DNA of 64,000 nt. Source: Rikenellaceae bacterium (GTDB lineage: Bacteria > Bacteroidota > Bacteroidia > Bacteroidales > Rikenellaceae). Below the pieces are notes generated by a model. That model was given only the letters and a program-made list of their open reading frames with translations. It was not told the DNA's origin and did no database searches. The position numbers were made by a program, and so were the translations under genes. Numbering within the stretch: the first letter of the stretch is position 1; each line of letters begins with the position of its first letter. Below are positions 52,502 through 62,535 of the stretch, piece by piece. Location of the stretch: NCBI GenBank assembly GCA_015059715.1, contig SUZV01000002.1, forward strand, positions 102,596 through 166,595, written 5' to 3'.

Positions 52502-52723
52502 TTAGTAGTTATCGTTAGCTAAGAGAGCCTTAGCCTCTTGTGCATCTACGTCGCGCACCATGATGCGTACTGGGAAGGCTACGGTAGAGTATATAGCAGC
52601 CATATTATCGCCATCTATAACGCAGAAGATGCCCGCACTATCGAGTATCGACTTAGCTATTTGAGCTCGCGCAAGGTTGTCATAGACCTCAAGGACAACC
52701 AGTGTAGAAGTTGTTGTCTCCAT
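52502..52723 (-). CDS. DUF2007 family small protein
   Basis: Protein of 73 residues from the ATG at 52723 (a TTG at 52729 is also in frame). Pattern V-L-E-V-Y-D-N-L-A-R-A-Q-I-A-K-S-I-L and D-A-Q-E-A-K-A-L-L match the DUF2007 'putative signal transducing protein' family, a ferredoxin-like small fold. Cytoplasmic; function unknown. Confidence 0.82.
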   Translation of the reverse strand: METTTSTLVVLEVYDNLARAQIAKSILDSAGIFCVIDGDNMAAIYSTVAFPVRIMVRDVDAQEAKALLANDNY

Positions 52724-52818
52724 AGTCAATAGGTTTTAAGATTTGTTCGAGAGTAAAGGTAGTGATATTTATCGAGAAATACAAGCCTTTGGACGATGTA
52801 TTTTCGAAAAAATATAAC

Positions 52819-52826
52819 TATATTTG
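52819..52826 (+). promoter_or_regulatory. -7 element for dnaE
   Basis: TATATTTG, 46 bp before the ATG at 52873; -33 element not evident. Confidence 0.5.
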
Positions 52827-52872
52827 TACGCTGATATAATTTATAGAGTATCCCATTAGGATTTGACTTACT

Positions 52873-55800
52873 ATGCGCCCCTTCGTACACCTACACGTAC
52901 ACAGCCAGTATTCGCTGCTCGATGGCCAGGCAAGCATTACCAAGCTTGTCGACAAGGCTATTGCTGATGGCATGCCTGGTATCGCACTTACCGACCATGG
53001 TAATATGTTTGGTGTTAAGGAGTTCTTCAACTACGTCAACAAGAAGAATGGCGCGCGTAAGGATAAGATTAAGGCCCTCAAGGGGCTTATCGAGCGATTG
53101 GAGAGTGGCACAGCCTCGGAGAAGGATAAGGGCGAGGATGCCGAGGCCACATTGGCCAAGGCTCGCGTCGAGTTAGACTCAATACCCAAGGCTGACTTCA
53201 AGGGTATCATCGGCTGCGAGGTATATGTGGCACGCAGGCGTTTGTTCAACAAGGAGAAGGCCATGGGCGACTATAGCGGCTACCACCTCATCCTGCTGGC
53301 CAAGAATATGACTGGCTACAAAAACCTTATCAAGATTGTCTCAAAGGCCTATACCGAGGGTATGTATGGTCGTCCACGTACCGATAGAACGGAGCTTGAG
53401 AAGTACCACGAGGGACTTATATGTTGCTCAGCCTGTATCGGTGGCGAGATACCACGACGCATACGTGAGAACGACCTTGAGAAGGCTCGTGAGGCAGCCT
53501 TGTGGCATAAAAACCTATTTGGCGACGACTACTACCTTGAGCTACAGCTCCATAAGGCTACCGTAGAGCGTGCCAACCACGAAACTTGGAAGGTCCAGGA
53601 GCGTGTCAACGAACACCTTATCACCCTATCGCGAGAATTGGGCATTAAGTTGGTATGCACCAACGATGTTCACTTCGTGGATGAGGAGCATGCCGAGGCC
53701 CACGACAGGCTAATATGTCTTGGCACGAGCAAAGACCTCGATGACCCGAAGCGTATGCTCTACTCGAAGCAGGAGTGGCTAAAGACTACGGCGGAGATGA
53801 ACGCCATCTTCGACTATATCCCCGAGGCTATAGACAACACCATTGAGGTGTGTAACAAGGTAGAGAGTTTCTCTATCGACCACGCCCCAATTATGCCTAC
53901 CTTTGCCATCCCCGAGGATTTTGGTACCGAAGATGGTTACCGCGCCACACTGACCGAGGAGGACCTCTTCAACGAGTTCACACGCGACGAGAATGGTAAC
54001 GTAGTGCTCTCCGAGGAGGAGGCTAAGAAGAAGATAGAGAAGTTAGGTGGCTACGAAAAGCTCTACCGCATAAAGCTCGAAGCCGACTACTTGGCTAAGT
54101 TGGCGATGGATGGCGCACATAAGCGTTATGGCGAGGTGCTTGACGAGGAGACGCAGACACGTCTTAAGTTTGAGCTCCACATAATGAAGACTATGGGTTT
54201 CCCTGGCTACTTCCTCATCGTGCAGGACTTCATCCGTGCAGCACGTGAGGAGTTGGATGTATCGGTAGGCCCTGGTCGAGGCTCGGCGGCAGGCTCGGCA
54301 GTAGCCTACTGTCTTGGTATCACACAGATTGACCCAATCAAGTATGACCTGCTGTTTGAGCGTTTCCTTAACCCCGACCGTATCTCGCTGCCCGATATCG
54401 ATATCGACTTCGACGATGATGGGCGTGGCAGGGTGCTCAATTGGGTTACGCAGAAGTATGGCAAGGAGAAGGTGGCACACATCATCACCTATGGTACTAT
54501 GGCTACAAAGATGGCCCTTAAGGATGTGGCACGTGTGCAGAAGCTCCCTCTGGCTCAAGCCAACCAGCTGTGTAAGTGGATTCCTGAACGTATCCCCGAC
54601 CCGAATGACCGCGACAAGCTACTTAAGGTAAATCTTCGCAACGCCATAATGGCTGTGCCAGAGCTTAAGGAGGCGGAGGAGTCAAAGGACCCCATCATGC
54701 GCGACACTATCAAGTACGCCAAGATGCTTGAGGGTAACGTGCGTGGCACGGGCGTACACGCCTGCGGTACGATTATCTGTCGTGACGACATCACCGACTG
54801 GGTGCCAGTCAGCACTGCGGTAGATAAGGAGAGCGGTGAGGTTATGTTAGTCACCCAGTATGAGGGTGCCGTAATTGAGGATACGGGCCTTATAAAGATG
54901 GACTTCCTTGGTCTTAAGACCCTCTCTATAATCAAGGATGCCGTAGAGACTGTAAGACAGACGCACGGGGTACATATCGACATCGATAATATCCCTATCG
55001 ATGATAAAAAGACCTACGAATTATACTGCGCAGGTCGCACGATTGGAACATTCCAGTTTGAGTCGCCAGGTATGCAGAAGTATTTGCGCGAGTTGCAACC
55101 CTCGACCTTCGAGGACCTTATTGCGATGAACGCCCTCTACCGCCCTGGCCCTATGGACTATATCCCCGACTTTATCGACCGTAAGCATGGCCGCAAGCCG
55201 ATAGTCTACGATATACCTATCATGGAGCGTTACCTGAAGGATACCTACGGCATTACGGTATACCAGGAGCAGGTAATGTTGCTCTCGCGACTACTCGGCA
55301 ACTTCACACGTGGCGAGTCTGACACCCTGCGTAAGGCTATGGGTAAGAAGATTAAGTCTAAGCTTGATGAGCTTAAGCCTAAGTTTATAGCTGGAGGTAT
55401 GTCGAATGGCCACGACGAGAAGGTCTTGGAGAAGATATGGGGCGACTGGGAGAAGTTTGCATCCTACGCCTTCAACAAGTCGCACGCCACGTGCTACTCG
55501 TGGGTAGCCTACCAGACCGCCTATATCAAGGCTCACTACCCCTCGGAGTATATGGCTACGGTGCTCAGCCGCAACCTTAACGATATCAAGCAGGTGACTA
55601 TCTATATGACCGAGTGTAAGAATATGGGTATTCAGGTGCTTGGTCCCGATGTCAATGCCTCGATGATACGTTTCTCGACATCCAAGAGTGGCGATGTGCG
55701 CTTTGGCCTTGCTGCCATCAAGGGTGTTGGCGAGGCTGCCTCGGAGTCTATCGTGCGAGAGAGGTTAGAGAATGGTCCCTTTAAGTCGATATACGACTTT

Positions 55801-56712
55801 ATGGAGCGCGTAAACTATACGGTGGTCAACCGCAAGTGTATGGAGAATATCGCCTATGCTGGAGGTTTCGACTCGCTCATAGAGCATTGCCGTTCGCGCT
55901 TCTTTGCCGAGGATAGCAACGGCACGGTATATCTCGACCTGCTTATGCGCTATGGTCAGCGTGTTCAGTCCGAGAAGAATAATGCACAGCAGAGCCTCTT
56001 CAGCATGTTTAGCGAGAGCGGTTCGGATATTCCACAACCGCGAGTCCCCGATGCCGAAGATTGGTCAAATATCGCAGTACTAAATAAGGAGAAGGAGGTT
56101 ATTGGCCTCTACCTCTCGGGGCATCCATTAGACCGTTTCGACTTCATCCTAAGCAAGATGTGTCAGGCCGAGCTTGGCGACCTTGACGACCTGACGCTCT
56201 TTAACGGCAAGGAGCTTGCTGTAGCAGGCATCGTAACCTCGGTTACACCACTTACCACGAAGGATGGACGCAGGTATGCGCGCTTTGTCCTTGAGGACTA
56301 CAACACACACCACGAGTTCCTGCTCTATAGCAAGGAGTATGAGCGTTTTGGACTATTTATCGAGGTAAACAACTACCTCTTCCTGCGTGGCCGTGTACAA
56401 CCGCGTTTTGGCAAGGAGGGCGAACCCTTAGTCTATAACATACAATCAATCCAGCACCTTGCCGAGGTTGCTGAGAATGTCGCCAAGATACGTATAGAGT
56501 TCGACATTAGCGAGGTATGCTCTACGCTGACGCAGATGCTCTTAGAGCATATTAAGGCCAATCCAGGCAAGACGACACTTCAGTTTATGATTGTCGATAG
56601 GCAGAGCGATGTAAAGATTAAGCTCACGTCGAAGAAGTATCGCGTGGCTACGAGTGCAGAATTTATGAACTTCTTAATAAATAATGAGTTCAACTATTTT
56701 ATTAACATATAA
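52873..56712 (+). CDS. dnaE: DNA polymerase III alpha subunit
   Basis: Protein of 1,279 residues, about 120 longer than the E. coli enzyme. The PHP domain opens with H-L-H-V-H-S-Q-Y-S (residues 5-13). A charged insertion (residues ~57-110, rich in Lys/Glu/Ala) interrupts it. The polymerase palm shows G-P-G-R-G-S-A-A-G-S near 466-475 and the catalytic aspartates in P-D-I-D-I-D-F near 506-512. A clamp-binding motif Q-Q-S-L-F-S-M-F lies near 1038-1045, followed by an OB-fold and a C-terminal domain. It is the replicative polymerase. trxA follows after 12 bp. Confidence 0.98.
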   Translation: MRPFVHLHVHSQYSLLDGQASITKLVDKAIADGMPGIALTDHGNMFGVKEFFNYVNKKNGARKDKIKALKGLIERLESGTASEKDKGEDAEATLAKARVELDSIPKADFKGIIGCEVYVARRRLFNKEKAMGDYSGYHLILLAKNMTGYKNLIKIVSKAYTEGMYGRPRTDRTELEKYHEGLICCSACIGGEIPRRIRENDLEKAREAALWHKNLFGDDYYLELQLHKATVERANHETWKVQERVNEHLITLSRELGIKLVCTNDVHFVDEEHAEAHDRLICLGTSKDLDDPKRMLYSKQEWLKTTAEMNAIFDYIPEAIDNTIEVCNKVESFSIDHAPIMPTFAIPEDFGTEDGYRATLTEEDLFNEFTRDENGNVVLSEEEAKKKIEKLGGYEKLYRIKLEADYLAKLAMDGAHKRYGEVLDEETQTRLKFELHIMKTMGFPGYFLIVQDFIRAAREELDVSVGPGRGSAAGSAVAYCLGITQIDPIKYDLLFERFLNPDRISLPDIDIDFDDDGRGRVLNWVTQKYGKEKVAHIITYGTMATKMALKDVARVQKLPLAQANQLCKWIPERIPDPNDRDKLLKVNLRNAIMAVPELKEAEESKDPIMRDTIKYAKMLEGNVRGTGVHACGTIICRDDITDWVPVSTAVDKESGEVMLVTQYEGAVIEDTGLIKMDFLGLKTLSIIKDAVETVRQTHGVHIDIDNIPIDDKKTYELYCAGRTIGTFQFESPGMQKYLRELQPSTFEDLIAMNALYRPGPMDYIPDFIDRKHGRKPIVYDIPIMERYLKDTYGITVYQEQVMLLSRLLGNFTRGESDTLRKAMGKKIKSKLDELKPKFIAGGMSNGHDEKVLEKIWGDWEKFASYAFNKSHATCYSWVAYQTAYIKAHYPSEYMATVLSRNLNDIKQVTIYMTECKNMGIQVLGPDVNASMIRFSTSKSGDVRFGLAAIKGVGEAASESIVRERLENGPFKSIYDFMERVNYTVVNRKCMENIAYAGGFDSLIEHCRSRFFAEDSNGTVYLDLLMRYGQRVQSEKNNAQQSLFSMFSESGSDIPQPRVPDAEDWSNIAVLNKEKEVIGLYLSGHPLDRFDFILSKMCQAELGDLDDLTLFNGKELAVAGIVTSVTPLTTKDGRRYARFVLEDYNTHHEFLLYSKEYERFGLFIEVNNYLFLRGRVQPRFGKEGEPLVYNIQSIQHLAEVAENVAKIRIEFDISEVCSTLTQMLLEHIKANPGKTTLQFMIVDRQSDVKIKLTSKKYRVATSAEFMNFLINNEFNYFINI

Positions 56713-56724
56713 ATTTTAAAAGCT

Positions 56725-57042
56725 ATGGCACTAAAACTAAACAACGAGAATTTTGAGGAGGTAATGGGCAAAGGTATGCCTGTAGTTATCGATTTCTGGG
56801 CAACATGGTGTGGTCCTTGCCGTATGGTAAGCCCTATCATCGATGAGCTTGCTGAGGAGTATGATGGTAAGGTTATCATCTGCAAGTGCGACGTAGGCGA
56901 GGATGGCGACGAGATTGCAGCACAGTATCGTGTTCGCAACGTGCCTACTATCCTCTTCTTCAAGGATGGCAACCAGGTAGACAAGCACGTAGGTACTGCC
57001 GACAAGGAGCAGCTTAAGGCTAAGGTCGAGGCGTTGCTATAG
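56725..57042 (+). CDS. trxA: Thioredoxin
   Basis: Protein of 105 residues with the active site W-C-G-P-C at 28-32, D-F-W-A at 23-26 and cis-Pro in N-V-P-T near 74. Cytoplasmic protein-disulfide reductase. It lies 12 bp after dnaE and is followed by a terminator. Confidence 0.97.
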   Translation: MALKLNNENFEEVMGKGMPVVIDFWATWCGPCRMVSPIIDELAEEYDGKVIICKCDVGEDGDEIAAQYRVRNVPTILFFKDGNQVDKHVGTADKEQLKAKVEALL

Positions 57043-57064
57043 TACTACACAGCTTAACCAAACA

Positions 57065-57107
57065 AGAGGCTGACTAACAAGTCCGTAATGACTATTAGTC
57101 AGCCTCT
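57065..57107 (+). terminator. Terminator after trxA
   Basis: AGAGGCTGACTAA (57065-57077) and TTAGTCAGCCTCT (57095-57107), perfect 13 bp, 17-nt loop. Confidence 0.7.
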
Positions 57108-57232
57108 GTTGTGTCTAAGGAGGATAAGGCCCTATCCTGCATATCAATCAGCAATTATAAATATTTATTTGATGGGTTTCTATGACAGTGGCAACGCCTC
57201 ATCTGGACTAATTTTATCAATTATTGGCAACC

Positions 57233-58048
57233 CTAACTATTATCCTCGTTCTCGTCGCAAGCATCGGGCGACTCAACGGGCAGGCTATTCTCCCTACCGT
57301 AGCGCACGATATAACCTATCATTATACCTAATGACACCACAGCAAAGAGTGCCGATACGACATATATCACAAGGAAGTATTCACGATTGTCGATAAGCTC
57401 CAACAGAGGACGCTCGCCATAGGATAGTACCTCAAGAGTGTAGGCCAAGGCGTTGTTGCACATGTGGAGTATTATAGGGGCAACTATCGACTTTGTGCGC
57501 AGATAGGCGTAGCTAAATACGATACCAACGAGTAGCCCCTCGGCCATGACCGATGGCTGTAGGTGTAATACTCCGAACAACAGCGCCGATAACATTACCG
57601 AGACCAATGGCGATGTCTTGGTGCGTAGCAGTCCATATAGCCTGCCGCGAAAGAGTATCTCCTCGAAGAGAGGCGCAGCGATGACAACCAGCACAAGGGT
57701 CCACACGCTATCGCTAAACTCGCGGCTATCGACAGGCATATAGTCATTTAGTGGTGCGAGGGTGATGCTCAACGCCACAATAACCAAAACACCATAGAGT
57801 GCAACTAAGGGGTTAAGGCCTCGGTATGATGTCATAACCCTCTCGGAGTGGAGTAGTGTAGCACGATTTAGCACTCTTAGCACTATAATCATAAGAATCA
57901 TCGAGAGCGAATACCCCAAGAAACGCCCTAAGTCGATATCGCCACCAAACGAGAGCAACGGCAAAAGCCACGCCGCGACTATCTGCATCAATATAAATAG
58001 TATGGCGAAGAGGCTAAGCCTCGCAACTACATCAATAAAAACTTTCAT
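57233..58048 (-). CDS. CPBP family intramembrane metalloprotease
   Basis: Protein of ~271 residues from the ATG at 58048; an earlier in-frame start at 58075 adds nine residues. About seven membrane helices. The CPBP (Abi) motifs are present: E-E-I-L-F-R-G near 140, F-G-V-L-H near 170 and H-M-C-N-N near 205, giving the Glu-Glu-His-His metal site. Relatives process prenylated or signal peptides, or confer immunity to bacteriocins; the substrate here is unknown. Single gene, convergent with trxA. The 190-bp gap after trxA holds only the terminator and no ORF I trust. Confidence 0.88.
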   Translation of the reverse strand: MKVFIDVVARLSLFAILFILMQIVAAWLLPLLSFGGDIDLGRFLGYSLSMILMIIVLRVLNRATLLHSERVMTSYRGLNPLVALYGVLVIVALSITLAPLNDYMPVDSREFSDSVWTLVLVVIAAPLFEEILFRGRLYGLLRTKTSPLVSVMLSALLFGVLHLQPSVMAEGLLVGIVFSYAYLRTKSIVAPIILHMCNNALAYTLEVLSYGERPLLELIDNREYFLVIYVVSALFAVVSLGIMIGYIVRYGRENSLPVESPDACDENEDNS

Positions 58049-58151
58049 TTCACAAACCATATATAGACCCCACACCCTGAGCCATGAGGCAAAAACTAAA
58101 CAAAGATATATAATTTTTCAAAAACAAGGGGGATAAATCCGATAAAATTAC

Positions 58152-58159
58152 TATTTTTG
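58152..58159 (+). promoter_or_regulatory. -7 element for the parA operon
   Basis: TATTTTTG, 41 bp before the parA start; the -33 region lacks TTG. Confidence 0.5.
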
Positions 58160-58200
58160 CAAGAATTATTTAGTAACGAAACCGAAACAGTAAAATATAG

Positions 58201-58965
58201 ATGGCAAAAGTTGTTGCATTAGCGAATCAGAAAGGTGGCGTAGGAAAGACCACAACGGCCATAAACTTGGCAGCCTCGGTAGCTCTTTTGGGCAAGAAGG
58301 TGCTGCTCATAGATGCTGACCCACAGGCAAATGCCACCTCAGGACTCGGCTTTGACATCAACCTTCAAGGCATCTACGAATGTATCGTAGGCGAGTGCAA
58401 GGCTAATGATGTTATACTACACTCCGAGGATATCAAGAAGCTGTGGGTGTTGCCCTCGTCGATAAACCTTGTGGCAGCAGATACCGAGCTATCGACAATG
58501 GAGAATGCACACCATATCATCAAGGGGATAGTTGACTCGGTGCGCGAGAGCTACGACTATATCTTCATCGACTGCTCGCCATCACTCGGCTTTACCACCG
58601 TAAATATCCTCACGGCTGCCGACTCGGTACTTGTCCCTGTGCAGTGCGAGTACCTTGCACTCGAAGGCCTTAGCAAGCTACTCAACACCATCAAGATGGT
58701 CAAGAGCCGTCTAAACCCCGATTTGGACATCGAGGGATTTGTGCTCACGATGTATATGCGCAACAAACTCAACAACCAGGTGGTCAGCGAGGTCAAGGAG
58801 CACTTCGGAGAGTTGGCCTACGAGACAATCATCCAGCGTAATATTCGCCTTGGTGAGGCTCCCTCACACGGCAAGCCTATTATGCTCTACGACGCTGCGG
58901 CGACAGGCTCGGTAAACTACCTAAACCTCGCACGCGAGTTCCTTAAGCGCAACAAAAAGAGATAA
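58201..58965 (+). CDS. parA: Chromosome partitioning ATPase ParA (Soj)
   Basis: Protein of 254 residues with the deviant Walker A K-G-G-V-G-K-T-T at 11-18, L-L-I-D-A-D-P-Q near 37-44 and F-I-D-C-S-P-S near 121. Short form without an N-terminal regulatory domain, as in chromosomal Soj. With ParB it moves the origin region. parB follows after 19 bp. Confidence 0.96.
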   Translation: MAKVVALANQKGGVGKTTTAINLAASVALLGKKVLLIDADPQANATSGLGFDINLQGIYECIVGECKANDVILHSEDIKKLWVLPSSINLVAADTELSTMENAHHIIKGIVDSVRESYDYIFIDCSPSLGFTTVNILTAADSVLVPVQCEYLALEGLSKLLNTIKMVKSRLNPDLDIEGFVLTMYMRNKLNNQVVSEVKEHFGELAYETIIQRNIRLGEAPSHGKPIMLYDAAATGSVNYLNLAREFLKRNKKR

Positions 58966-58984
58966 CGACTAACATCACCACGAT

Positions 58985-59860
58985 ATGACTACACAGAAGA
59001 AGAGAGGCCTTGGCCGAGGATTGGATGCTATATTTGGTGCCACGACACCAGCTCAGCAATCTACACCTATGGCCGAGATGACCGAGGTAAATATCAGAGA
59101 TATAGAGCCTAACCCCACACAGCCACGTCGTAACTTCGACCAGGAGGCTCTCGATGAGCTGTCCACATCTATCGCTCAGCTTGGCGTGATACAGCCCATA
59201 ACCCTCAGACGACGTGACGATGGCAAGTACACCATCATCAGCGGCGAGCGTCGCTGGCGTGCCTCGCAGATGGCTGGCTTGGAGCGTCTGCCAGCCTACA
59301 TACGCGATGTAGATGACGAGAATCTACACGCTATGGCCCTTGTCGAGAATATACAACGCGAGAATCTCAACGCCATAGAGATAGCCCTTGGTATGCAGCG
59401 TCTTATCGAAGAGTGTGGACTCACGCAGGAGGCTATGGCCGAGAAGGTGGGTAAAAAACGCTCTACGGTATCGAACTATATGCGTCTATTGAGCCTGCCA
59501 TCGGAGATGCAGCTCGCCCTTAAGGAGGGTATAATATCTATGGGTCACGCTAAGGCGTTGGCAACGCTCGACTACGAACAGCAGATTAAGGCTCTCAAGA
59601 GGTGTGTTCGCAAGGGTCTTTCGGTGCGTCAGGCTGAGGAGTTGGCTCGTAAGATGGCCGAGGTCGCACACTCCACATCGACAGAGGACGAGGAGGAGTA
59701 TCCCGAGTCATACTCTCGCCTTGTTATGGAGCTCGAAAGAGTGCTGAGCGATAACATATCTATCAAGCGCACCAAGAGTGGCTCAAGCCGCATAACAATA
59801 GAGTGTAGCAACGACGCTGAGGTCGAGGCCCTAATAACAAAACTTGGTAAGATAAAATAA
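58985..59860 (+). CDS. parB: Chromosome partitioning protein ParB (Spo0J)
   Basis: Protein of 291 residues. CTPase-domain motifs: P-N-P-T-Q-P-R-R near 38-45 and G-E-R-R-W-R-A near 78-84; helix-turn-helix L-T-Q-E-A-M-A-E-K-V-G-K-K-R-S near 137-151; C-terminal dimerisation region. It binds parS sites; I found no clear parS palindrome in the window. Gene pair parAB usually lies near the replication origin. Confidence 0.95.
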   Translation: MTTQKKRGLGRGLDAIFGATTPAQQSTPMAEMTEVNIRDIEPNPTQPRRNFDQEALDELSTSIAQLGVIQPITLRRRDDGKYTIISGERRWRASQMAGLERLPAYIRDVDDENLHAMALVENIQRENLNAIEIALGMQRLIEECGLTQEAMAEKVGKKRSTVSNYMRLLSLPSEMQLALKEGIISMGHAKALATLDYEQQIKALKRCVRKGLSVRQAEELARKMAEVAHSTSTEDEEEYPESYSRLVMELERVLSDNISIKRTKSGSSRITIECSNDAEVEALITKLGKIK

Positions 59861-59887
59861 TAGCGACGCAACTGCGTTAATGTAGTA

Positions 59888-61102
59888 ATGAGAAGGCGAA
59901 TATTTATATGCTTTGTAATGATAGTGATGGCACTTATGACCACCACTATGCTCTCTGCGCAGGAGTATAACCGCGAGAGACTTCGAGGCAATGTTCGCAC
60001 CATCAATCAGGGTGGTCTTGTTCCGATAGACTCTGCCGCCCTACTACGCGCCGAGGCTGAGGCCGCAGCACGACGCGACTCGATATACTATCACTATATC
60101 GACTCGATAGCTCAGAGTAGGTATATGCTTAGCGACACACTCCCACAGACGGCACGCGACTCAATACGCAACGTTGTGGCCAAGATAGTCAAGAGGGACT
60201 CAGCCGCCATAATGCATGGCGATAGCATATCACCCGAAGGTAAGCGCATACGCCTAAACAAGAGGGGCGAGGTGCGCAGGCCATTCATTAGCGACTCAAT
60301 GGGTCTATCGAGGGTATGTCTGCTCTCGGTGCCCCTTCCAGGCTTCGGACAGATATACAACAAGCAGTATTGGAAGCTCGGTGTATTATACCCCGTTGTC
60401 GGTGCGTCAGTGGGTATGTTTATCCACGAACATAAGCAATATAAGCCTCTCAAGGCCGAGTATGACCAATATCTTGTCGATCATGGATATATGCGTACCA
60501 AGGAGCTTGATGCACTGCAAACAAAGCTCATAAAGCACAACACCCTACGACAAGTCTATGCAGGTGTAGCCATAGCCTCGTATCTCTATTTTATAGGCGA
60601 TGCTGCGGTAAACTACTCGACAAATGATGTGTCGCGAATAAAGAAGGCAACTACCCTATCGACCATCTTCCCTGGTGCTGGTCAGGTGTTTAACAAGAGC
60701 TACTGGCGTGTGCCAATAGTTATCGGAGGTATGGCCTCGACGATATACACCATCGACTGGAATAATCGTGGTTACCAGCGTTTTAAGACCGCTTACACAC
60801 TACGTGTAGACTACGATAATAACCCCGAAAAGTACCCAGGAGGTGCAGCAGACGAGTTTCGTGGTGCCTACTCGGCGACATTCCTTAAGAACCTTAAGGA
60901 TAGCTATCGACGCAACCGCGACCTATGTATAATCCTCACCGCAGGTGTCTACCTACTCCAGATTCTCGATGCCCACGTCGATGCCCACCTTCAGGACTAC
61001 GACATCTCGGATGACCTAACTATGAACCTCGAACCATACTTCGACTACTCCCCCATAGGCTCACAACCAGTCTATGGCGTAAATATGTGTGTTAAATTCT
61101 AA
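59888..61102 (+). CDS. DUF5683 domain membrane protein
   Basis: Protein of 404 residues with a signal peptide (M-A-L-M-T-T-T-M-L-S-A-Q). Residues ~40-140 are charged and Arg/Asp-rich. Two related motifs, P-G-F-G-Q-I-Y-N-K-Q-Y-W near 152 and P-G-A-G-Q-V-F-N-K-S-Y-W near 260, define DUF5683, each next to a hydrophobic segment. The conserved link parB-DUF5683-lytic transglycosylase suggests an envelope role, otherwise unknown. Confidence 0.82.
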   Translation: MRRRIFICFVMIVMALMTTTMLSAQEYNRERLRGNVRTINQGGLVPIDSAALLRAEAEAAARRDSIYYHYIDSIAQSRYMLSDTLPQTARDSIRNVVAKIVKRDSAAIMHGDSISPEGKRIRLNKRGEVRRPFISDSMGLSRVCLLSVPLPGFGQIYNKQYWKLGVLYPVVGASVGMFIHEHKQYKPLKAEYDQYLVDHGYMRTKELDALQTKLIKHNTLRQVYAGVAIASYLYFIGDAAVNYSTNDVSRIKKATTLSTIFPGAGQVFNKSYWRVPIVIGGMASTIYTIDWNNRGYQRFKTAYTLRVDYDNNPEKYPGGAADEFRGAYSATFLKNLKDSYRRNRDLCIILTAGVYLLQILDAHVDAHLQDYDISDDLTMNLEPYFDYSPIGSQPVYGVNMCVKF

Positions 61103-61125
61103 ATCAACTATTGAGTCGCCCAAGA

Positions 61126-62523
61126 ATGAAGATTAAAGAGCTTAGGCCCATACTGCTACTGCTTGTGGGCATAATATTTACGGCCACAACACTATATGCC
61201 GATGCCATAATCCCACGACCACGCTCACGCCGCCGCTCACATAGTAAGCAGTACACCTCGCCTGAGGTTATCAAGCAGCAGCAGGATAGCATCCTCATCG
61301 ATAGCAGCGTAGTCACTACTGTGGAGGTCATCGAGAGCACACCACGCAAAAATACACTTCAGCAGATTGACTCGGTGATGGCCATGTGGCGCACCACAAC
61401 CACTGTCGAGGCCTACGAGGAGTACTTTAACAGCTTTGTGGCCGTCTCGGAGCGCATAGATACCACGCTTAAGCACGACAACATAGACTCGATATACGTA
61501 GCACGCCTTGAGGCCCTTATGTCACCCGTACCACTGGAGTACAACAGCGAGGTACGCAGGGCCATAGAGCGTTTCACCTCGCCAAGCTACGCTACGATAA
61601 TGAGCTACGCCTACTACTACTTCCCGATGATAGAGGAGGAGTTTATAAATGCAGGCATCCCCATCGAACTGCGCACACTGGCCGTTGTAGAGTCGGGCCT
61701 TAACCCCTTGGCCCTTTCGGGTCGAGATGCTAAGGGTCTGTGGCAGTTTATACCCTCTACAGGCCGAAACTATGGCCTTGAAATTAACTCGTTGGTCGAT
61801 GAGCGTTGTAACCCCCAGTTAGCTACACGCGCAGCGGCTAAGTATCTTAAGAATATGTATGAGCAATATGGCGACTGGACCTTGGCCATCGCCTCGTACA
61901 ACTGTGGACCTGGCAATGTCAACAAGGCTATCGTCCGCTCGGGAGGCAACGCCAAGAGCTACGATGGGTCGTTCTGGGATGTCTACGCTATGCTGCCTCG
62001 CGAGACACGTAGCTACGTACCTCTGTATATGGGTGCCACATACGCCTTTGCATACCACAAGGCCCACAACGTCGACTACCCCACCCCTCCAATACCTTTG
62101 GCTACGGATACCATAATGATACACAAACCTATGCACCTCGACCAGGTGTCATCGACAATAGATATAAGCCCCGAGCTACTCAAGATGCTCAACCCACAGT
62201 ACACTCTGTCGATAATCCCTGCAACGACAAAGAGCTACCCACTCACCCTCCCTACGGAGCTGATTACCGAGTATGTACTCAACGAGCAGGCTATACACTC
62301 GAAGGATAGCGCATACCTTAAGGAGTATGTCATCCACGCCAACATCGAAAAGAAGCGTCATCAGGCCCCTCCTGCAACATACTACAACGTAAAGCGCGGT
62401 GACACTCTGGGTGCTATAGCACGTAAATATGGCCGCACCGTAAAGCAGATAATGACGTGGAATAACATCAAGAATGCCAATGCTATACGCATAGGACAAC
62501 GTCTGCGTGTAAGTCCACAGTAA
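61126..62523 (+). CDS. mltD: Membrane-bound lytic murein transglycosylase (MltD-like) with LysM
   Basis: Protein of ~465 residues from the ATG at 61126 (a TTG at 61111 is also in frame). N-terminal hydrophobic segment (L-L-L-L-V-G-I-I-F-T-A), no lipobox. The transglycosylase domain has the catalytic Glu in V-V-E-S-G-L-N-P near 188, G-L-W-Q-F-I-P-S near 203 and A-S-Y-N-C-G-P-G near 255. One C-terminal LysM (V-K-R-G-D-T-L-G-A-I-A near 422) binds peptidoglycan; E. coli MltD has two. It cleaves glycan strands with formation of anhydro-muropeptides. Confidence 0.92.
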   Translation: MKIKELRPILLLLVGIIFTATTLYADAIIPRPRSRRRSHSKQYTSPEVIKQQQDSILIDSSVVTTVEVIESTPRKNTLQQIDSVMAMWRTTTTVEAYEEYFNSFVAVSERIDTTLKHDNIDSIYVARLEALMSPVPLEYNSEVRRAIERFTSPSYATIMSYAYYYFPMIEEEFINAGIPIELRTLAVVESGLNPLALSGRDAKGLWQFIPSTGRNYGLEINSLVDERCNPQLATRAAAKYLKNMYEQYGDWTLAIASYNCGPGNVNKAIVRSGGNAKSYDGSFWDVYAMLPRETRSYVPLYMGATYAFAYHKAHNVDYPTPPIPLATDTIMIHKPMHLDQVSSTIDISPELLKMLNPQYTLSIIPATTKSYPLTLPTELITEYVLNEQAIHSKDSAYLKEYVIHANIEKKRHQAPPATYYNVKRGDTLGAIARKYGRTVKQIMTWNNIKNANAIRIGQRLRVSPQ

Positions 62524-62535
62524 ACATATCGGCCT

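Noticed and set aside
57065..57107. Third copy of the 107-bp repeat, because its stem (AGAGGCTGACTAA) resembles AAAGAGCCTGTCTAAC
   Set aside because: Similarity is limited to part of the stem; no tRNA fragment and no second hairpin are present.
57088..57396. 102-residue plus-strand ORF after trxA
   Set aside because: It overlaps the trxA terminator and the 3' end of the CPBP gene and its composition is that of a shadow frame.
58000..60000. parS site near parAB
   Set aside because: I looked for a TGTTTCACGTGAAACA-like palindrome and saw none; a computed search of the full genome would be needed.
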